Below, one piece after another: positions 1 through 8,218 of a DNA stretch of 64,000 bases. The stretch lies in assembly GCF_014137995.1 (NCBI RefSeq), contig NZ_JACGWV010000001.1, positions 1,302,001-1,366,000 of the forward strand. The letters run 5' to 3'. Source of the DNA: Promicromonospora sukumoe. GTDB lineage: Bacteria; Actinomycetota; Actinomycetes; Actinomycetales; Cellulomonadaceae. Every line of letters starts with the position of its first letter. The first letter of the stretch is position 1. The notes below the pieces were generated by a model. That model ran no database searches and was not told the DNA's origin. It saw only the letters and a program-made list of their open reading frames with translations. A program made the translations under genes and the position numbers.

Positions 1-641
1 TGCACCGGTTCCTGCCGCGCCTCGAGCCCCGGGCCCGCGTCGGCTACGGCTCGCTCCTCGCCTCCGTGCCGCGCACCTACGTGACGAGCGCGGCCGTCCG
101 GTGGCTCGGCCTCATGGGCGCCGCGGTGATGGCCACGTTCACGCTGTACTGGACCGGGCTGACCCTGCTGCTCTCGGCCGAGCCGTTCGGATTCTCGACC
201 ACCCGGATCGGCCTGCTCGGGCTGGTCGGCATCCTCGGCGCGCTCGCGGCGCAGCAGGTCGGGCGCCTGCACGACCGCGGCCTGGGCGTGCCCGCGATCG
301 GCGTCGGCCTCGTCCTGGCGATGGCGTCGTTCGTGGTCGCCGGCGTCGCGCCCGGCTCGATCGTGGCCGTCGTCGTCTCGGTCGCGCTGTACTCCGTCGG
401 CGTGCAGGCGGTGCAGATGCTCCTCCAGGCGCGCGTGCTTGCCGTCGACCCGTCGGCCCGCAGCCGCCTCAACACGGTGTTCGTCGTCGGCAACTTCGTC
501 GGCGGCACCGTGGGCTCCGCACTCGCCGGCCTCCTGTGGGGCGCCGGCGGCTGGCCGGTGATCATGACCGCCGCCGGCCTCCTGCTGCTTCCCGCGCTGC
601 TGATCTGGGCCGTCCAGCGCAGGCGCGCGTTCGCCGCATGA
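1..641 (+). CDS. MFS transporter, C-terminal part (5' end outside window)
   Basis: The reading frame is open from base 3, so the start codon lies left of the window. About 212 residues are visible. They form alternating hydrophobic helices (roughly six membrane spans) with short basic loops such as QQVGRLHDRG, the usual conserved loop of the second half of a major facilitator superfamily protein. The protein ends in a basic tail (QRRRAFAA). Substrate cannot be told from this half; a drug or metabolite exporter is the usual annotation for such proteins. The next gene follows 53 bp downstream on the same strand and could be co-transcribed. MFS membership is fairly secure; specificity is unknown. 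Confidence 0.8.
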   Translation, partial: HRFLPRLEPRARVGYGSLLASVPRTYVTSAAVRWLGLMGAAVMATFTLYWTGLTLLLSAEPFGFSTTRIGLLGLVGILGALAAQQVGRLHDRGLGVPAIGVGLVLAMASFVVAGVAPGSIVAVVVSVALYSVGVQAVQMLLQARVLAVDPSARSRLNTVFVVGNFVGGTVGSALAGLLWGAGGWPVIMTAAGLLLLPALLIWAVQRRRAFAA

Positions 642-694
642 CCGTTCCCCTTTCCCGAAGTACCGACAATCACGCAACCCACAAGGAGACAGAG

Positions 695-1144
695 ATGACC
701 ACCGATACGACAGTCGTCGGCCCGACCGGCCGACCCAGCAGCTCGACGGTCCTGACCGCCGTGAACGGCTTCTTCGACGCGCGGCTCGCCGGGGCCACAC
801 CCCAGGAGCTCGCGGAACGCTTCCACGAGGACGTCGACTGGTTCATCCAGGGCGACACCGGCACCGTGCCGTGGATCGGCCGCAAGGCCGGCCGGGCGGG
901 AGTCGCCGAGCACTTCGCCCAGCTCGCCGAGAGCATCCAGCCCGAGGGGTTCGCGGTCGACGTGACCATGGCGGACGGCAACCGTGCCCTCGTCGTGGGC
1001 ACCTTCAGCTCCCGGGTGGTCGCCACCGGGCGGCTCATCGACAGCGAGTACGTCTTCGACATCTCCGTCGACGACGCCGGTCTGATCACCCGCTACCACA
1101 TGCTCGAGGACAGCTGGGCCGTCTCGGAAGCGGCCCGCCCGTAA
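695..1144 (+). CDS. SnoaL/NTF2-like fold protein
   Basis: 149 residues. ATG 695 is chosen because AAGGAG (683-688) sits 6 bases upstream. After a short variable N-terminus the sequence has the cone-fold pattern of the nuclear transport factor 2/SnoaL superfamily: an N-terminal helix (NGFFDARLAG), HEDVDWFIQG, an amphipathic helix (GVAEHFAQL), then long beta strands (RALVVGTFSS, EYVFDISVDD). Members are small cytosolic proteins acting as isomerases, cyclases, dehydratases or binding proteins. No catalytic set is clear enough to name a reaction. It lies just after the MFS gene and is closed off by a very long hairpin shared with the convergent TetR gene. Confidence 0.75.
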   Translation: MTTDTTVVGPTGRPSSSTVLTAVNGFFDARLAGATPQELAERFHEDVDWFIQGDTGTVPWIGRKAGRAGVAEHFAQLAESIQPEGFAVDVTMADGNRALVVGTFSSRVVATGRLIDSEYVFDISVDDAGLITRYHMLEDSWAVSEAARP

Positions 1145-1173
1145 CCGTCCCCGACCCCCGCCGGCCTCGCCGG

Positions 1174-1243
1174 CCTCGTTGAGTGCTGGGTTTTCGCCCG
1201 TCCGACGCCGTTCGGGCGGGCGAAAACCCAGCACTCAACGAGG
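1174..1243. terminator. Long perfect inverted repeat, probable bidirectional terminator
   Basis: Arms 1174-1200 and 1217-1243 are perfect 27-base reverse complements. Another five pairs (one G.U) can form inside the 16-base spacer, giving about 32 paired positions. It lies between the stop of the SnoaL-like gene (1144) and the stop of the convergent TetR gene (1245), the position expected of a two-way terminator. There is no long T tract after it; U-less hairpins are common in actinobacteria. The stem is longer than termination needs. Confidence 0.8.
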
Positions 1244-1244
1244 G

Positions 1245-1853
1245 TCAGGGGGAGGGCCAGGTGTCTATGACGGCGTCGGCTACCTCCTGCAGCTCGGCGC
1301 GTGAGGCGCCGCTCGCGGCCTGGACGGCGATGCCGTTCCCCACGGTCATGACGAGGCGGGCGAGCTTCCGCGCGTCGGCGCCGGGCGGCAGGTCGCCCTC
1401 GTCGACGGCCCGTCGGAACCGCTCGTGCAGGTGGTGGAAGCCGTCGTCGCGCCAGGTGACCAGGGCGTCGTGCGCCGCCTGCCCGGAGTGGCCGGTGGCG
1501 AGCGCGCCCTGCACCGTCAGGCACCCCGGGGGTCCTCCGGGGCGCGTCGACGCCCGGACTGCGCCGGTGAGGAACTCGGTGGCGACCTCCCGGGCGGTCG
1601 GCTTCAGCAGCGCGCGCTCCGTGTAGGCGGCGGGGCCCTCGGCGTAGCGGTCCAGAGCCTTGCGGAAGAGCTGCTCCTTGTTGCCGAACGCCGCGTACAT
1701 GCTCGTGCGGCCGATGCCCATGGCGCCCTCGAGGTCGGACAGGCTGGCGCCCTCGTAGCCGTGCTCCCAGAAGTAGAGCATCGCGCGCTCCAGCGCCTCG
1801 TCGGTGTCGAACCCTCGCGGGCGGCCGAGCAGCGACTTCTCGGGTGCGGTCAT
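1245..1853 (-). CDS. TetR/AcrR family transcriptional regulator
   Basis: 202 residues. The N-terminal helix-turn-helix is clear at about residues 12-60 (DTDEALERAMLYFWEHGY, then ASLSDLEGAMGIGRTSMYAAF and GNKEQLFRKALDRY), followed by an all-helical ligand domain. Such proteins bind a palindrome as dimers and release it on binding a small ligand. ATG 1853 has no Shine-Dalgarno sequence, but a TACGCT -10-like box ends six bases upstream, so the message may be leaderless. It lies downstream of a second TetR gene on the same strand, 35 bp away. Target and ligand are unknown. Confidence 0.88.
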   Translation of the reverse strand: MTAPEKSLLGRPRGFDTDEALERAMLYFWEHGYEGASLSDLEGAMGIGRTSMYAAFGNKEQLFRKALDRYAEGPAAYTERALLKPTAREVATEFLTGAVRASTRPGGPPGCLTVQGALATGHSGQAAHDALVTWRDDGFHHLHERFRRAVDEGDLPPGADARKLARLVMTVGNGIAVQAASGASRAELQEVADAVIDTWPSP

Positions 1854-1891
1854 CCCGTCAGCGTAACTTTTTCAGGATCGGTCGGTACTCA
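1854..1891 (-). promoter_or_regulatory. Candidate leaderless promoter and operator of the TetR gene
   Basis: On the minus strand TACGCT (1865 down to 1860) ends six bases before ATG 1853, the spacing seen in leaderless actinobacterial genes. Upstream, ACCGACCGATCC (about 1885-1874) contains a repeated ACCGA element, a plausible TetR contact site. Promoter position is supported by spacing; the operator is a guess. Confidence 0.45.
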
Positions 1892-2518
1892 AGTCGCCGT
1901 GGCGGGCGCGGGTGGTGCCAGCAGCCGGTCCAGGAGCAGGAGCGCTGCCTCCATGTCGACGTCCCGGTCGAGCAGCCACTGCGTGGACAGCCCGTCCGCG
2001 GCCGCGAGGAGCAGGCAGGCCGCGGTGTCCAGCGGGACGTCGTCGCGCACCGTTCCGGCGGCGCGGGCGGCCTGGAGGAACGCCCCCACCTGACGCCGGA
2101 GGCGCGCGTACCGCTGCACGAAGTAGGCGTGGCTGCGCTGGTTGCCGGTCTCCAGCGCGTGCGCGGTCATGCTCCCCAGCAGCGCCGTCAGCCCCGGGAC
2201 CCGGGCGCTGTGCTGGGCCGAGCGCCGCACCAGCTCGGCCAGCGAGCCCTCCTCGATGTCCGCGTCGAAGCGCAGGTCGTGCTCGCGCAGCACCTCCAGG
2301 AAGAGCTGCTCGCGCGTGCCGAAGTGGTGCACGAGCACCGGGTGGGTCACCCCGATGGAGTCGGCGATGGCCCGCAGGGACGTGCTCTCGAACCCGAGCT
2401 CGTCGTACACGGCGAGCACCTGGTCGATGATCTGCCGCCGCCGCTCGACACCCTTGGCGTAGGGGCCGCGCCGGGCCGGGCGGCCAGGGCTGTTCGTCGC
2501 TCCCGCGTCGTCGTTCAC
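1889..2518 (-). CDS. TetR/AcrR family transcriptional regulator
   Basis: 209 residues. A basic N-terminal tail (PGRPARRGPYAKG) precedes the helix-turn-helix at about residues 25-70 (RRRQIIDQVLAVYDELGF, TSLRAIADSIGVTHPVLVHHF, GTREQLFLEVL). The remaining 130 residues are helical. The R-x-G-P-Y-A-K-G lead-in is typical of many actinobacterial TetR proteins. It is divergent from the FAD oxidoreductase starting at 2633, so the 114-bp gap probably holds an operator for one or both. Sequence relation to the downstream TetR gene is limited to the DNA-binding domain. Ligand unknown. Confidence 0.88.
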   Translation of the reverse strand: MNDDAGATNSPGRPARRGPYAKGVERRRQIIDQVLAVYDELGFESTSLRAIADSIGVTHPVLVHHFGTREQLFLEVLREHDLRFDADIEEGSLAELVRRSAQHSARVPGLTALLGSMTAHALETGNQRSHAYFVQRYARLRRQVGAFLQAARAAGTVRDDVPLDTAACLLLAAADGLSTQWLLDRDVDMEAALLLLDRLLAPPAPATAT

Positions 2519-2632
2519 CGTCGAATGTCTCCCCTGCGCTGGCCTGCCCGCTCTGCCCGATCCTACGTACGCTTGGCCGGGCGCCCGGAAAATCGTGTGC
2601 TCCCCGGGGGTGTTCCCCCTACGGTCGACGGC

Positions 2633-3694
2633 ATGACGACGTCGCGCGATGCGCCGGGCTCACCGGCCGGCACGGACCTGGTGGTCGTCGGCGCGGGCAT
2701 CGCCGGCGCCTCGATCGCCTACCAAGCCGCCCGGGCCGGAGCGGCGGTGACGCTGCTCGACGCCGGCCCGGCGGGCGGTGGCGTGACGGCGGACTCGTTC
2801 GCGTGGATCGGGTCGTCCGGCGTCAGCACCGGCGCGGCCGCCGGGCTGCGGGTGGCCTCGACCGACGAGTACCACCGGCTCGAGGCCGAGCTGCCGGGGC
2901 TGCCCGTCACCTGGTCCGGCTCGCTGCGCTGGAGCGCGGACGCCTCGGGTGCGGGGGAGAGCGCGCCGGAGCCCGGGCCCGGGCAGGAGATCCTGGACGC
3001 GGCGGCCGTGGCGGTGCGCGAGCAGAATCTCCGGCAGCCGCCACGGTGGGCCCTCTGGGCGCCCGGCGACGGCGCCGTCGACCCGGCGGGCGCGGCCGAG
3101 CGGCTGGTGGCGGGCGCGCGCGAGCACGGCGCGCGGGTGCACCTGGGGTCTCCTGTCACCGCCGTCCGGCAGGACGGCGCGGGCCGCGTCGTCGGCGTCG
3201 AGACCGCCGCCGGCTTCCACCCGGCCGCGACCGTGGTGCTCGCGGCCGGGACCGCGACGGCCGCCCTGGCCGCGCCGCTCGGGGTGAGCGTCCCGGTCGA
3301 GGCCTCGCCCGCGACGCTCCTGCGGTTCCGCGCCCCGGCGGGCCTGGTCCGCGGCGTGGTCAGCACCCCGGACTTCGACCTGCGGCAGGTCTCCTCCGAC
3401 CGGCTGATCGCCGCCGCCGACTCTCCGGAAGGAGCGCTCGCCGCCGTCCGGTCCACCTTCCGCGGCGCCGACGGCGTCGAGCTGCTGAGCGCGCGGGTCG
3501 CCGGGCGCCCGATGCCGGCCGACGGCGACCCGATCATCGGCCCGGTCGCCGAGGCCCCCGGCCTCTACCTCGCGGTGATGCACCCGGCGGTCACGCTCGC
3601 CGCGGTCGTCGGCCGGCTGGTCGCGCGCGAGCTGGTCGACGGCGCCGTCGAGCCGGCGCTCGCGGGCTGCCGCCCAGGCCGGTTCGGAGCCTGA
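2633..3694 (+). CDS. FAD-dependent oxidoreductase, DAO (amino-acid oxidase) family
   Basis: 353 residues. The N-terminal dinucleotide-binding motif VVVGAGIAGASIAYQAARAG (about residues 18-37) and the late FAD signature (PADGDPIIGPVAEAPGLYLAVMHPAVTL, about 303-330) place it in the glycine/D-amino-acid oxidase fold, like ThiO, DadA or sarcosine oxidase. Such enzymes oxidise an amine, passing electrons to oxygen or a carrier. The substrate cannot be assigned. ATG 2633 follows TACGGT (2620-2625) by seven bases with no ribosome-binding site, so translation is probably leaderless. A TetR gene diverges from it and a MarR gene converges. Confidence 0.85.
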   Translation: MTTSRDAPGSPAGTDLVVVGAGIAGASIAYQAARAGAAVTLLDAGPAGGGVTADSFAWIGSSGVSTGAAAGLRVASTDEYHRLEAELPGLPVTWSGSLRWSADASGAGESAPEPGPGQEILDAAAVAVREQNLRQPPRWALWAPGDGAVDPAGAAERLVAGAREHGARVHLGSPVTAVRQDGAGRVVGVETAAGFHPAATVVLAAGTATAALAAPLGVSVPVEASPATLLRFRAPAGLVRGVVSTPDFDLRQVSSDRLIAAADSPEGALAAVRSTFRGADGVELLSARVAGRPMPADGDPIIGPVAEAPGLYLAVMHPAVTLAAVVGRLVARELVDGAVEPALAGCRPGRFGA

Positions 3695-3704
3695 CCCGCA
3701 AGCC

Positions 3705-4127
3705 CTAGTGGGCGGCGAGCCGCTCCAGCAGCGCCGCGCTCCGGGCCAGCAGCACCTGCTCCTCGTCCGTGAGCTCGGCCTCGATGGCCCCGGCGAGCCA
3801 GCCCGCCCGGCGGCCGCGCTCGGCCTCGAGCGCGGCGCGGCCCGCGTCCGACAGCTCCACCAGCGACTTGCGGCCGTCCGTGGGGTGCGCGCGCCGCGTG
3901 ATCAGGTCCTGCTCCATCAAGAGCCCTACCACCCGGGCCATCGACTGCGGGCGTACGCGCTGGTCGGCGGCGAGGTCGCTGGTGGTCATGGCGCCGTCCC
4001 GGTCGAGGGCGCCGAGCACCGCGACCTGGCCGAGCGGGATGCGGTCCTCGTGCTTGACGCGCCGGGTGAGCTTGCCCATCGCGGTGCGCAGCTCTGCGGC
4101 GGTGGCGGCGGACTCCGGGGTGGGCAC
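3705..4127 (-). CDS. MarR family transcriptional regulator
   Basis: 140 residues, normal MarR length. The winged helix is visible at about residues 35-100: LGQVAVLGALDRDGAMTTSDLA, then RVRPQSMARVVGLL, then the wing ITRRAHPTDGRKSLVELSDAG with the diagnostic D-x-R. Terminal helices form the dimer interface. There is no redox cysteine of the OhrR type. The start is GTG 4127: on the minus strand TAAGAT ends five bases before it, suggesting a leaderless message. It diverges from enolase, and the 13-bp repeats between them are the likely binding sites, so it probably controls itself and eno. Confidence 0.88.
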   Translation of the reverse strand: MPTPESAATAAELRTAMGKLTRRVKHEDRIPLGQVAVLGALDRDGAMTTSDLAADQRVRPQSMARVVGLLMEQDLITRRAHPTDGRKSLVELSDAGRAALEAERGRRAGWLAGAIEAELTDEEQVLLARSAALLERLAAH

Positions 4128-4132
4128 AGGTC

Positions 4133-4206
4133 ATCTTAACTTTCGGTCGCCAGGAAAATTGTGCACCTAAACTGCACACCTAAACTGCACAGTCTTGCTG
4201 TATTGT
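4133..4206. promoter_or_regulatory. Divergent marR/eno promoter region with tandem 13-bp repeats
   Basis: ACCTAAACTGCAC occurs twice head to tail (4165-4177 and 4178-4190). The segment 4161-4177 is itself a dyad, GTGCA and TGCAC arms flanking seven bases, the size of a MarR box. A -10-like TATTGT (4201-4206) for the rightward gene follows, and a -10-like TAAGAT for the leftward marR gene lies at 4138-4133. The repeats therefore cover the upstream promoter elements of both genes. Confidence 0.6.
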
Positions 4207-4276
4207 TTGGCGCTGTCGGGCTCAGCGCCAGCGTCGTCGCAGCCGGGGCCCGCGCACGACAACGGGAAGGAATCCC

Positions 4277-5584
4277 ATGTCCGCACGAGCAACCGCCAGC
4301 GAGATCAGCGCCATCAAGACCGTCACCGCGCGCCGGATCCTCGACAGCCGGGGCAACCCCACGGTCGAGGTCGACGTCGTCCTGACGGACGGCTCCCTGG
4401 GGCGCGCGGCGGTCCCCTCCGGGGCCTCCACGGGCACCCGCGAGGCCGTGGAGCTGCGCGACGGCGACCCCGCGCGCTGGCACGGCAAGGGTGTGGACCG
4501 CGCGGTGGCCCACGTCAACGGCGAGATCGCGGCGGCGGTGCGCGGCCGGGACGCGGCGGACCAGGCGGGTCTCGACGCCGCACTGGTCGCCCTCGACGGC
4601 ACGACGACGAAGTCCCGGCTCGGCGCCAACTCGGTCCTCGGCGTCTCGCTCGCCACCGCGAAGGCCGCCGCCGCGGCCCGCCGTCAGCCCCTGTACCGGT
4701 ACCTCGGCGGCGACGGGGCCCACCTGCTGCCGCTGCCGATGACGAACATCGTCAACGGCGGCGCCCACGCCGACAACCCGCTGGACTTCCAGGAGTTCAT
4801 GATCGTGCCGGTGGGCGCGGACACCTTCGCCGAGGCCGTCCGCATGGGCAGCGAGGTCTTCCACACGCTGCGCCGCGACCTGCTCGCGGCCGGGCACTCC
4901 ACGGGCGTCGGCGACGAGGGCGGCTTCGCCCCCGCGCTGCGCACCGCGGAGGAGGCGCTCGACTTCGTCATGGCCGCCGTCGAGCGGTCCGGCTACCGGC
5001 CCGGCGCGGACATCGGGCTGGTCATGGACCCGGCGTCGTCGGAGTTCTTCCGCGACGGCGTCTACGACTACGCGGGCGAGGGCGTGCGGCGCGCGCCCGC
5101 CCAGCACGCCGACTACCTGGAAGGGCTGATCGACGCCTACCCGGTGCTCTCGATCGAGGACCCGATGGCCGAGGACGACCTGGACGGCTGGCGCGACCTC
5201 ACCGCCCGGGTCGGCGACCGCTGCCAGCTCACCGGCGACGACGTGTTCTGCACGAACGAGGCCCTGGTGCGCGAGGGCATCCGCACCGGCGTCGGCAACT
5301 CGGTGCTGGTCAAGGTGAACCAGATCGGCACGCTCACCGAGGTGCTCGCGACCGTGGGCGCCGCCCACGAGGCGGGCTGGACGGTCGTCATGTCGCACCG
5401 GTCGGGCGAGACGGAGGACACGACCATCGCGGACCTGGCGGTCGCGACCGGCTGCGGCCAGATCAAGACCGGCTCGCTCTCGCGCTCCGACCGCACCGCG
5501 AAGTACAACCAGCTCCTCCGGATCGAGGAGGAGCTGGGGGAGAGGGCGCGCTTCGCGGGGCGCTCCGCACTGCTCCGGGCGTGA
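4277..5584 (+). CDS. eno: Enolase (phosphopyruvate hydratase), probable second copy
   Basis: 435 residues, family-typical. It interconverts 2-phosphoglycerate and phosphoenolpyruvate in the cytosol. All catalytic elements are visible: SRGNPTVEV near the N-terminus, PSGASTG, acid/base Glu214 in [10 protein letters not shown], metal ligands Asp251, Glu294 and Asp321, Lys346 in [11 protein letters not shown], and the [10 protein letters not shown] loop. Some normally invariant flanking residues differ ([20 protein letters not shown]), which suggests a paralogue beside a housekeeping copy elsewhere. ATG 4277 follows a GGGAAGGAA ribosome site. It stands alone, divergent from marR, not in the usual eno-ftsB context, so conditional expression is likely. 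Confidence 0.93.
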   Translation: MSARATASEISAIKTVTARRILDSRGNPTVEVDVVLTDGSLGRAAVPSGASTGTREAVELRDGDPARWHGKGVDRAVAHVNGEIAAAVRGRDAADQAGLDAALVALDGTTTKSRLGANSVLGVSLATAKAAAAARRQPLYRYLGGDGAHLLPLPMTNIVNGGAHADNPLDFQEFMIVPVGADTFAEAVRMGSEVFHTLRRDLLAAGHSTGVGDEGGFAPALRTAEEALDFVMAAVERSGYRPGADIGLVMDPASSEFFRDGVYDYAGEGVRRAPAQHADYLEGLIDAYPVLSIEDPMAEDDLDGWRDLTARVGDRCQLTGDDVFCTNEALVREGIRTGVGNSVLVKVNQIGTLTEVLATVGAAHEAGWTVVMSHRSGETEDTTIADLAVATGCGQIKTGSLSRSDRTAKYNQLLRIEEELGERARFAGRSALLRA

Positions 5585-5618
5585 GCGGGCGCCCGTCCTG
5601 ACCGGCCGGGCCCCGCGC

Positions 5619-6272
5619 TCAGGCCGCGGGGTCCGGGAGCTCGATCGCCAGCGCCGGCCGTGCGTCCGCGAACCCGGCGCGCAGCAGCGCGCACAGCTCG
5701 GCCCGGGTCGCCGTGCGCTCGGCGTCGGGGGCGGACTGCCAGCGGTCGACGGCCGTGCGGTGCACGGCGATCGTGGCGGCGCACACGACGCGGGCCAGCA
5801 GGTCGGCGTTCTCCTGGCCGGCCAGGCGTGCGGTGAGCGCGTCGAGGGTGCTCCGGGTGAAGCGTTCGCAGGTCAGGAGGGCGGCGGCGTCGACCGCCGG
5901 GGTGGCGTCGGTCAGGCGCGTGCTGAGCACGGCCAGCCGCTCCCACCCCGGCGGCATGCGCTCGACGGCGGCGACGAGCGCGTCGCACAGGATGTCGAGC
6001 AGGGGCCCGCCGCGGGTCAGCGTGGTGTCGAGGTCGGCGATCAGGGCGCGCCAGACGTCGTTGAGCGGCGTCAGGGCGAGGTCTTCCTTGCCCTCGAAGT
6101 AGCGGAAGAACGTGCGCCGGGAGACCTCGGCCCGGTCGCACAGCCAGTCCACCGTCACCCGGTCGTAGCCGAGCTCGCCGAACGCCGGCAGCGCGGTCTC
6201 CACCAGGAGCTGCCGGGTGCGGGCGATGCGCCGTGCGCGGAGGGTCCCGCGATGCGGTGCGTCGTCGTCCAT
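5619..6272 (-). CDS. TetR/AcrR family transcriptional regulator
   Basis: 217 residues from ATG 6272 (a GTG 24 bases further upstream is possible but lies inside the operator repeats). The helix-turn-helix spans about residues 12-60: RARRIARTRQLLVETALPAFGE, then VTVDWLCDRAEVSRRTFFRYFEGKEDL. The R-R-T-F-F-R-Y-F form is common in regulators of oxidoreductases and efflux. It diverges from an MDR-family reductase 52 bp away; four TGGCA repeats in the gap are probably its operator. It converges with eno. Confidence 0.88.
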   Translation of the reverse strand: MDDDAPHRGTLRARRIARTRQLLVETALPAFGELGYDRVTVDWLCDRAEVSRRTFFRYFEGKEDLALTPLNDVWRALIADLDTTLTRGGPLLDILCDALVAAVERMPPGWERLAVLSTRLTDATPAVDAAALLTCERFTRSTLDALTARLAGQENADLLARVVCAATIAVHRTAVDRWQSAPDAERTATRAELCALLRAGFADARPALAIELPDPAA

Positions 6273-6290
6273 GGGGCGACCATAGCAAAC

Positions 6291-6323
6291 TGGCACTCAC
6301 TGGCACTTGGCATACAGTGGCAC
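6291..6323. promoter_or_regulatory. Four phased TGGCA repeats overlapping the MDR gene promoter
   Basis: TGGCA begins at 6291, 6301, 6308 and 6318, three followed by C or CT, giving a 10-7-10 spacing that repeats one helical turn twice. TACAGT (6313-6318), a -10-like box, ends six bases before ATG 6325, so the repeats cover the promoter of the rightward gene. A direct-repeat operator for the adjacent TetR protein is the simplest reading. Confidence 0.55.
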
Positions 6324-6324
6324 C

Positions 6325-7245
6325 ATGCTCGCCTGGACCATTGACCACACGTCGGCCTCCCTGCTCGCCCTGCGGGAGGTGCCCGAACCCGTACCCGGCC
6401 CGCACGAGGCCGTCGTCGAGGTGCGGGCGTTCGCGCCCAACCACGGCGACCTGGAGGGGCTGGCCGGCCTGCCGGACGGGCACGTGCCCGGCTGGGACGC
6501 CGCGGGCGTGGTGGTCGCCGAGGCCGCCGACGGGACCGGCCCGCGCCGGGGCGAGACGGTCGTCTCGCTGGGGGCCGACGGCGCCTGGGCCGAGCGGCGT
6601 CTCGTGACCGCGGAGTCGGTCGGGCTCGCCCCGGCCGGCGCCGACCCGCGGGACATGAGCGTCGTGCCGGTCGCGGCCACGAGCGCGCTGCGCGGCCTGC
6701 GCCGGCTCGGCTCGGTGCTCGGCCGCCGGGTGCTCGTGCTGGGCGGCACCACCGCGGTCGGGCTGTTCGCCGTGCAGCTCGCGGCGCGCAGCGGCGCCCA
6801 CGTGGTGGCGACGACGCGGGACCCGGCCCGCCACGAGCTGCTCCTGCGGCTCGGTGCCCGCGAGGTCGTGGCCTCGCCGGCCGAGCTCGACGGCCCGGTG
6901 GCCGGGGGTCTCGACCTCGTGGGCGGGCCCGGGCTGGTCGAGGCCTTCGCGCGGCTGCGGCCCGGCGGCACGCTCGTCGCGCTCGGTCACGCCGCCGGCC
7001 AGGCCGAGACCTTCCCCTACGGCGCCCTGTTCGGCAACGACGCCCTGCACGACCGGTCGCTGACGACGTTCTTCCTGGGCGCGGAACCGGACCTCGGCCC
7101 GGACTTCGCCTGGCTCGCCGGCGAGATCCACGAGGAGCGGCTCGACCCGGTGGTCTCGGCCGTGCGGCCCTGGGACGAGCTGCCGGCGGCCTTCGCGGAC
7201 GGGAGCACCCGCGAGCCGGGCAAGACCGTGCTGACGCTCGGCTGA
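6325..7245 (+). CDS. MDR-family alcohol dehydrogenase / quinone-reductase-like protein
   Basis: 306 residues. The GroES-like N-terminal half carries VRAFAPNHGDLEGLAG and GHVPGWDAAGVVV. The Rossmann half starts at about residue 130 with RVLVLGGTTAVGLFAVQLAARSGAHVVATT. The zinc-binding cysteines of classical alcohol dehydrogenases are absent, so it belongs with zinc-independent NAD(P)H quinone oxidoreductase or enoyl-reductase types. It probably reduces a reactive carbonyl or quinone. The start is ATG 6325, likely leaderless. Its divergent TetR neighbour probably represses it until an electrophile or related ligand is present; that ligand is not evident. Confidence 0.85.
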   Translation: MLAWTIDHTSASLLALREVPEPVPGPHEAVVEVRAFAPNHGDLEGLAGLPDGHVPGWDAAGVVVAEAADGTGPRRGETVVSLGADGAWAERRLVTAESVGLAPAGADPRDMSVVPVAATSALRGLRRLGSVLGRRVLVLGGTTAVGLFAVQLAARSGAHVVATTRDPARHELLLRLGAREVVASPAELDGPVAGGLDLVGGPGLVEAFARLRPGGTLVALGHAAGQAETFPYGALFGNDALHDRSLTTFFLGAEPDLGPDFAWLAGEIHEERLDPVVSAVRPWDELPAAFADGSTREPGKTVLTLG

Positions 7246-7264
7246 GGACGCGGCCCGCCGGACG

Positions 7265-8134
7265 TCATCGGGCGAGGGTCGTCTCGAGGAAGTCGAGGAT
7301 CAGGGCGGAGACCTCGTCGAGGGCGGACTCGAGCAGGAAGTGCCCGCCGTCCAGCAGGGCGATCCGCGCGTCGGGCAGGTCCGTGGCGAAGGCCTTCGCG
7401 CCGGCGGGGCCGAAGATCTCGTCGTTCTCGCCCCACACGGCCAGCAGCGGGACCTGGGAGTCGCGGAAGTACTGCTGCAGCCGGGGGTACAGCGGCCGGT
7501 TCGTGCTGTAGTCCCGGAAGAGCCGGAGCTGGACCAGGTCGTTGCCCGGGCGGGACACCAGCGCGACGTCGTGCTCCCAGGTACCCGGGTCCACCAGCGT
7601 GGGGTCGGGCACGCCGTGCAGGTACTGCCACCGGATCGCCTCGCGGCTCAGGGCGAAGCGCACGGCGGACTCCGTCCGCTCGTCCTGCTGGTGCCCCCAC
7701 GCCCACACGTCCGTCCAGAAGCTCTCGACGAACCCCTCCTCGTAGGCGTTGCCGTTCTGGCTGACGATCGCGGTGATCGCGCCCGGGTTCGCCAGCGCGA
7801 GGCGCCAGCCGATCGGCGCGCCGTAGTCCTGGACGTAGATCGCGTACCGCGTGACGCCCAGGTTCGACAGGACCCCGGCGGTGATCCGCGCGAGCGCGTC
7901 GAACGTGTAGTCGAACTCGTCGACGCCGGGGGCGTCCGACAGGCCGAAGCCGAGGTGGTCGGGCGCCACGACGTGGTAGTGCTCGGCGAGCCGGGGGATC
8001 AGGGCGCGGAACATGTGCGAGCTCGTCGGGTAGCCGTGCAGCAGGACGACCGTGGGCGCGTCCGCCGGCCCCGCCTCGCGGTAGAAGATCCGGTGTCCGT
8101 CCACGTCGGTGAACCGGTGATGGATGGCGACCAT
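7265..8134 (-). CDS. Alpha/beta hydrolase, epoxide hydrolase/haloalkane dehalogenase-like
   Basis: 289 residues. The oxyanion segment VVLLHGYPTSSHMF lies near residue 35. The nucleophile elbow reads YVQDYGAPIGW, so the nucleophile is aspartate, as in epoxide hydrolases and dehalogenases, not serine. The acid is probably in GENDEIFGP and the base is His in DGGHFLLE. A helical cap (about residues 130-215) separates the two core parts. The product class is secure; epoxide hydrolase is more likely than dehalogenase because no clear halide-binding tryptophan pair can be assigned. It diverges from the CGNR regulator at 8219, which is its likely controller. Confidence 0.85.
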   Translation of the reverse strand: MVAIHHRFTDVDGHRIFYREAGPADAPTVVLLHGYPTSSHMFRALIPRLAEHYHVVAPDHLGFGLSDAPGVDEFDYTFDALARITAGVLSNLGVTRYAIYVQDYGAPIGWRLALANPGAITAIVSQNGNAYEEGFVESFWTDVWAWGHQQDERTESAVRFALSREAIRWQYLHGVPDPTLVDPGTWEHDVALVSRPGNDLVQLRLFRDYSTNRPLYPRLQQYFRDSQVPLLAVWGENDEIFGPAGAKAFATDLPDARIALLDGGHFLLESALDEVSALILDFLETTLAR

Positions 8135-8218
8135 GATGCTAACCCTCTCAGTAGGTTTGGTCTGGTTATAACAACATCGCCGGTGCTAACCTGTCAACAC
8201 CGATCAAGGAGGTTAGGG
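8135..8218. promoter_or_regulatory. Divergent hydrolase/CGNR regulator promoter with repeated GCTAACC sites
   Basis: GCTAACC occurs at 8138-8144 and 8185-8191 and its inverse core GGTTAG at 8211-8216. For the leftward hydrolase a -35-like TTGACA (8197-8192) sits 18 bases from TGTTAT (minus strand). AAGGAGG at 8206-8212 is the ribosome site of the CGNR gene. Repeats at both start regions suggest one regulator covering both genes. Confidence 0.55.
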
